Source: Marinobacter sp. DY40_1A1 (GTDB taxonomy: Bacteria > Pseudomonadota > Gammaproteobacteria > Pseudomonadales > Oleiphilaceae). Taken from it: a stretch of 64,000 nucleotides of DNA. The stretch lies in assembly GCF_016597815.1 (NCBI RefSeq), contig NZ_VCHA01000003.1, positions 124,001 through 188,000 on the forward strand. The letters run 5' to 3'. This document shows positions 60,749 to 64,000 of the stretch, piece by piece. The position numbers and the translations under genes are program-made. Numbering within the stretch: position 1 is the first letter of the stretch; the number at the start of each line of letters is the position of its first letter. Below the pieces are notes generated by a model. That model did no database searches, was not told the DNA's origin, and worked only from the letters and a program-made list of their open reading frames with translations.

Positions 60749-62356
60749 ATGACGATACTGCAAAGCAAAATAAACCCAAGATCTGAAGAGTTTCAGGCCA
60801 AGCAAACCGCCATGGCAGAAGCCGTCGCAGACCTGCGGGAAAAAGTCTCTACCATCCAGCAAGGCGGCGGCCCCTCCTACCAGGAACGCCACATCGCCCG
60901 CGGAAAGCTCCTGCCACGAGACCGCATCAACCGCCTCCTGGACGACGGCTCGCCCTTTCTCGAAATCGGCCAGTTCGCCGCCTACAACGTATACGGTGAA
61001 GACGTCCCCGCAGCCGGCGTTATCGCCGGCGTAGGCCGCGTCTCCGGCACCGAATGCATGATCATCGCCAACGACGCCACAGTTAAAGGCGGCAGCTACT
61101 ACCCGCTCACGGTGAAAAAACACCTGCGCGCCCAGGAAATCGCCCTCGAAAACCGCCTACCCTGCATCTACCTGGTGGATTCCGGCGGCGCCAACCTGCC
61201 AAGGCAGGACGAAGTATTCCCCGATCGCGACCACTTCGGCCGCATCTTCTACAACCAGGCCCGCATGTCCGCCGACGACATCCCCCAGATTGCCGTCGTC
61301 ATGGGCCTGTGCACCGCCGGTGGCGCATACGTGCCTGCCATGGCCGACGAATCCATCATCGTACGCAACCAGGGCACCATATTCCTGGCCGGCCCTCCGC
61401 TGGTAAAAGCTGCAACAGGTGAAGTCGTTACCGCAGAAGAACTCGGCGGTGCCGACGTACACTGCAAAATATCCGGTGTTGCCGATCACTACGCCGAAAA
61501 TGACGCCCACGCGCTGGAAATTGCTCGCCGCTGCGTCTCCAACCTCAACCGCAAAAAGCCGGTTCCGGTAGAGATCCGCAAACCAAAAGCACCTCTGTAC
61601 GATCCCAGTGAAATCTACGGCATCGTCGGCACCGACCTGCGTAAACCCTTCGACGTGCGCGATGTGATTGCCCGCACCGTAGACGGCTCCGAATTCGACG
61701 AATTCAAACGCTACTACGGCCAAACCCTGGTCACCGGCTTTGCCCACATCCACGGCTACCCGGTGGGCATCATCGCCAACAACGGCATCTTATTCAGTGA
61801 GTCCGCCCAAAAAGGCGCGCACTTCATTGAACTCTGCTGCCAACGCAACATCCCGCTGCTGTTCCTGCAGAACATTACCGGCTTTATGGTTGGCCAGAAG
61901 TACGAAGCCGAAGGCATCGCCAAGCACGGTGCAAAAATGGTCATGGCCGTGGCCTGCGCCAACGTACCCAAGATTACCGTACTGATCGGCGGCAGCTACG
62001 GCGCTGGCAACTACGGCATGTGTGGCCGCGCCTACAGCCCGGATTTCCTGTGGATGTGGCCAAACGCCCGCATCTCGGTAATGGGCGGCGAACAGGCCGC
62101 TGGCGTACTGGCTCAGGTTCGTCGTGATGGAATGGAACGAAAAGGCCAGGAATGGAGCGCCGAGGAAGAAGCTGCGTTCAAAAAGCCGATTACCGATACC
62201 TACGAAGAACAGGGCCACCCCTACTTCGCGAGCGCCCGCCTGTGGGACGACGGCGTAATCGACCCGGCACAAACCCGGGAAGTGGTTGCCCTCAGCCTCT
62301 CTGCCACCCTCAACCGGCCAGCGAAGCCCACACGCTTCGGCGTGTTCCGGATGTAA
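60749..62356 (+). CDS. liuB: Methylcrotonyl-CoA carboxylase carboxyltransferase subunit
   Basis: The 535-residue beta subunit transfers carboxyl from biotin to 3-methylcrotonyl-CoA. It shows the acyl-CoA carboxyltransferase core: [15 protein letters not shown] start ([16 protein letters not shown]), [26 protein letters not shown] and [16 protein letters not shown]. Length matches MCC beta. The ATG at 60749 has AGGAA upstream; the frame is open back to 60614 but that part is the palindromic element. Confidence 0.96.
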   Translation: MTILQSKINPRSEEFQAKQTAMAEAVADLREKVSTIQQGGGPSYQERHIARGKLLPRDRINRLLDDGSPFLEIGQFAAYNVYGEDVPAAGVIAGVGRVSGTECMIIANDATVKGGSYYPLTVKKHLRAQEIALENRLPCIYLVDSGGANLPRQDEVFPDRDHFGRIFYNQARMSADDIPQIAVVMGLCTAGGAYVPAMADESIIVRNQGTIFLAGPPLVKAATGEVVTAEELGGADVHCKISGVADHYAENDAHALEIARRCVSNLNRKKPVPVEIRKPKAPLYDPSEIYGIVGTDLRKPFDVRDVIARTVDGSEFDEFKRYYGQTLVTGFAHIHGYPVGIIANNGILFSESAQKGAHFIELCCQRNIPLLFLQNITGFMVGQKYEAEGIAKHGAKMVMAVACANVPKITVLIGGSYGAGNYGMCGRAYSPDFLWMWPNARISVMGGEQAAGVLAQVRRDGMERKGQEWSAEEEAAFKKPITDTYEEQGHPYFASARLWDDGVIDPAQTREVVALSLSATLNRPAKPTRFGVFRM

Positions 62357-62371
62357 CCGGGGAGAAGAACC

Positions 62372-63196
62372 ATGACAAACACCAACATTCAGAAAGTACC
62401 GGAATCGGCCGTTCTACTCAACCGTCGCGCCCAGGGCGTGACCGAAGTCGTGCTGAACCGGCCCGACAAACGCAACGCCTTTGATGACGTGATCATCCAG
62501 CAACTGATCAGCGCATTCACAGAAGTGGATGCCGACTCCGCAACCAAAGTGGTCATCCTGCGTTCAGAAGGTAAACACTTCTCCGCCGGGGCAGATCTTG
62601 GCTGGATGCGCCGCATGGCAGACAACAGCCAGCAGGAAAATCTGGACGATTCCCGCCAACTCGCGCGCCTGATGGACTGCCTGAACCACCTCAGCAAGCC
62701 CGTCATCGGCCTTGTTCAGGGTGCAGCCTACGGTGGCGCCGTCGGCCTGGCCGCCTGCTGCGACATTGTTATTGCTACAGAAACATCCAGCTTTTGCCTG
62801 AGTGAGGTCAAGCTGGGCCTGATTCCCGCAGTAATCAGCCCTTATGTGGTGCGCGCTATTGGCGAACGACAGGCCCGCCGCTACTTCATTTCAGCGGAAG
62901 TATTCAGTGCCCGGGAAGCCGAGCGATTCGGCCTTGTGCATAGTGTCTGCAACGACATTGACGCCATGAACGCCCGCTGTGACGAGATGCTGAAGCAGCT
63001 TGCCCAGAATGGCCCGGAAGCTATGAAAGCCGCAAAGGACCTGGTGTTTGCGGTCAGCCAAAAGCCCATCGATAGCGCTGTGATAGACGACACCGCGCAC
63101 CGCATTGCTGATATTCGCGTAGGTGAAGAAGGTCAGGAGGGGCTAAGCGCCTTCCTGAACAAACGCCGCGCCAACTGGATTCCGGAGAGCCTCTAA
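62372..63196 (+). CDS. liuC: Methylglutaconyl-CoA hydratase
   Basis: The 274-residue crotonase-fold enzyme hydrates 3-methylglutaconyl-CoA to HMG-CoA. Oxyanion-hole elements are seen in [14 protein letters not shown] (about 70) and [17 protein letters not shown] (about 112); [11 protein letters not shown] is the CoA-binding start. GGGGAG lies before the ATG. It lies between liuB and liuD, as in other liu operons. Confidence 0.94.
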   Translation: MTNTNIQKVPESAVLLNRRAQGVTEVVLNRPDKRNAFDDVIIQQLISAFTEVDADSATKVVILRSEGKHFSAGADLGWMRRMADNSQQENLDDSRQLARLMDCLNHLSKPVIGLVQGAAYGGAVGLAACCDIVIATETSSFCLSEVKLGLIPAVISPYVVRAIGERQARRYFISAEVFSAREAERFGLVHSVCNDIDAMNARCDEMLKQLAQNGPEAMKAAKDLVFAVSQKPIDSAVIDDTAHRIADIRVGEEGQEGLSAFLNKRRANWIPESL

Positions 63197-63197
63197 C

Positions 63198-64000
63198 ATG
63201 TTCAGCAAAATCCTTATTGCCAACCGGGGCGAAATCGCCTGCCGGATCATCCAGACCGCACACCGCATGGGTATCCGCTGCGTCGCTGTTTATTCCGATG
63301 CAGACGCCAACGCCCTCCACGTTTCCATGGCAGACGAAGCCTTCCACATTGGCCCGGCGCCAAGTTCGGAAAGCTATCTGCGTAGCGACAAAATCATTGA
63401 GATCGCCAAGCAGAGCGGTGCGCAAGCAATCCACCCAGGCTACGGCTTTCTTTCCGAGAACACCGGGTTTGCCGAAGCCTGTGAGGCCAACGGCATTGTC
63501 TTCATTGGCCCACCCTCGTCCGCCATTGCGGCTATGGGTTCCAAATCTGCCGCTAAAGCCATCATGGAAAAAGCTGGCGTACCACTGGTGCCCGGCTATC
63601 ACGGCGACGACCAGAGCCCCGAAACCCTGCGTGCCGAAGCTGAGAAATGCGGCTTTCCGCTGCTGTTGAAAGCGGTTGCCGGTGGTGGTGGTAAAGGCAT
63701 GCGAGTGGTTGAGAACATCGGTGAGTTTGATGATGCTCTGGCCGCTGCCAAACGCGAAGCAAAGAACGCCTTCGGCAATCCCGACATGCTGATCGAACGC
63801 TACCTGACCCAGCCACGCCACGTTGAGATTCAGGTTTTCTGCGACGAAACCGGCCAGGGTGTGTATCTGGCCGAGCGCGACTGCTCGGTTCAGCGTCGTC
63901 ACCAGAAAGTTCTGGAAGAAGCCCCGGCACCGGGCCTGAGCGAAGAAACCCGCAAAGCCATGGGCGATGCTGCTGTAAAAGCGGCCCAGGCGATCAACTA
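63198..64000 (+). CDS. liuD: Methylcrotonyl-CoA carboxylase biotin carboxylase subunit (cut by window end)
   Basis: The frame opens with ATG at 63198, one base after the liuC stop, and runs without stop past the window end; 267 codons are seen of an expected 650 or so. It begins with the biotin carboxylase domain ([26 protein letters not shown]), then the ATP-grasp glycine loop [12 protein letters not shown] near residue 158 and [20 protein letters not shown]. The biotin carrier end (MKM motif) lies outside. Partial only at the 3' side. Confidence 0.95.
   Translation, partial: MFSKILIANRGEIACRIIQTAHRMGIRCVAVYSDADANALHVSMADEAFHIGPAPSSESYLRSDKIIEIAKQSGAQAIHPGYGFLSENTGFAEACEANGIVFIGPPSSAIAAMGSKSAAKAIMEKAGVPLVPGYHGDDQSPETLRAEAEKCGFPLLLKAVAGGGGKGMRVVENIGEFDDALAAAKREAKNAFGNPDMLIERYLTQPRHVEIQVFCDETGQGVYLAERDCSVQRRHQKVLEEAPAPGLSEETRKAMGDAAVKAAQAIN

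Overview
The window looks like a chromosomal segment of a marine gammaproteobacterium close to Marinobacter. This rests on protein character, on the cinA-recA / mutS-fdxA cluster typical of Pseudomonas relatives, on a gene set rich in acyl-CoA metabolism and AraC, LuxR and MerR regulators, and on moderate GC with strong Shine-Dalgarno sites. The assignment is an inference from the reading; no search was run. I see no prophage, insertion sequence, CRISPR array or rRNA operon. Nearly all of the DNA is coding, with short intergenic gaps.

Layout. (1) 0.2-10.4 kb: a coiled-coil protein of unknown function, 2,4-dienoyl-CoA reductase (fadH) with a divergent AraC regulator, the glutathione-dependent formaldehyde detoxification pair (adhC, fghA) with a divergent LysR regulator, tRNA-Asp, another AraC regulator and a MaoC-like dehydratase. 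(2) 10.4-15.1 kb: a minus-strand operon of a LonB-like protease, a FixJ-type response regulator and a REC-PAS histidine kinase. (3) 15.3-21.2 kb: PilZ protein, flavodoxin, recA with a LexA box, pncC (cinA C-terminal type), mutS and fdxA. (4) 21.2-24.2 kb: an unknown helical protein, a DegV lipid-binding protein and a ferritin-like putative hydrolase. (5) 24.4-29.9 kb: a permease and acyl-CoA ligase divergent from a PAS kinase / FixJ-type regulator pair. (6) 29.8-35.1 kb: a MocR regulator facing a small unknown gene plus a PhzF protein, a BaiN/HI0933 flavoprotein and a stand-alone trpB. (7) 35.2-43.4 kb: SulP transporter plus universal stress protein, MgtC/DUF4010 membrane protein, djlA, an amidase and a membrane diguanylate cyclase. 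(8) 43.6-50.1 kb: an RND efflux pair, divergent from ilvGM, which is preceded by a recognisable leader-peptide attenuator. (9) 50.1-64.0 kb: branched-chain acyl-CoA degradation, with two thiolases, two acyl-CoA dehydrogenases, an SDR dehydrogenase, an AraC regulator, an acyl-CoA synthetase, and the liuR-liuA-liuB-liuC-liuD leucine/isovalerate operon, cut by the window edge inside liuD.

How it works together. The right-hand 14 kb is a catabolic block. Two identical perfect 16-bp palindromes, of the form known for LiuR, sit upstream of liuR-liuABCD and upstream of the SDR-dehydrogenase-thiolase operon. They predict one regulon for leucine and probably isoleucine-type branched acyl-CoAs. Biosynthesis of the same amino acids (ilvGM) is controlled next door by transcription attenuation. 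A 188-bp palindromic element with 27-bp terminal inverted repeats is embedded between liuA and liuB. Other items worth a second look are the protease/two-component operon with a terminator-like hairpin inside it, the sensor/regulator/ligase/permease module around 27.6 kb, and the MocR-PhzF divergent operator.
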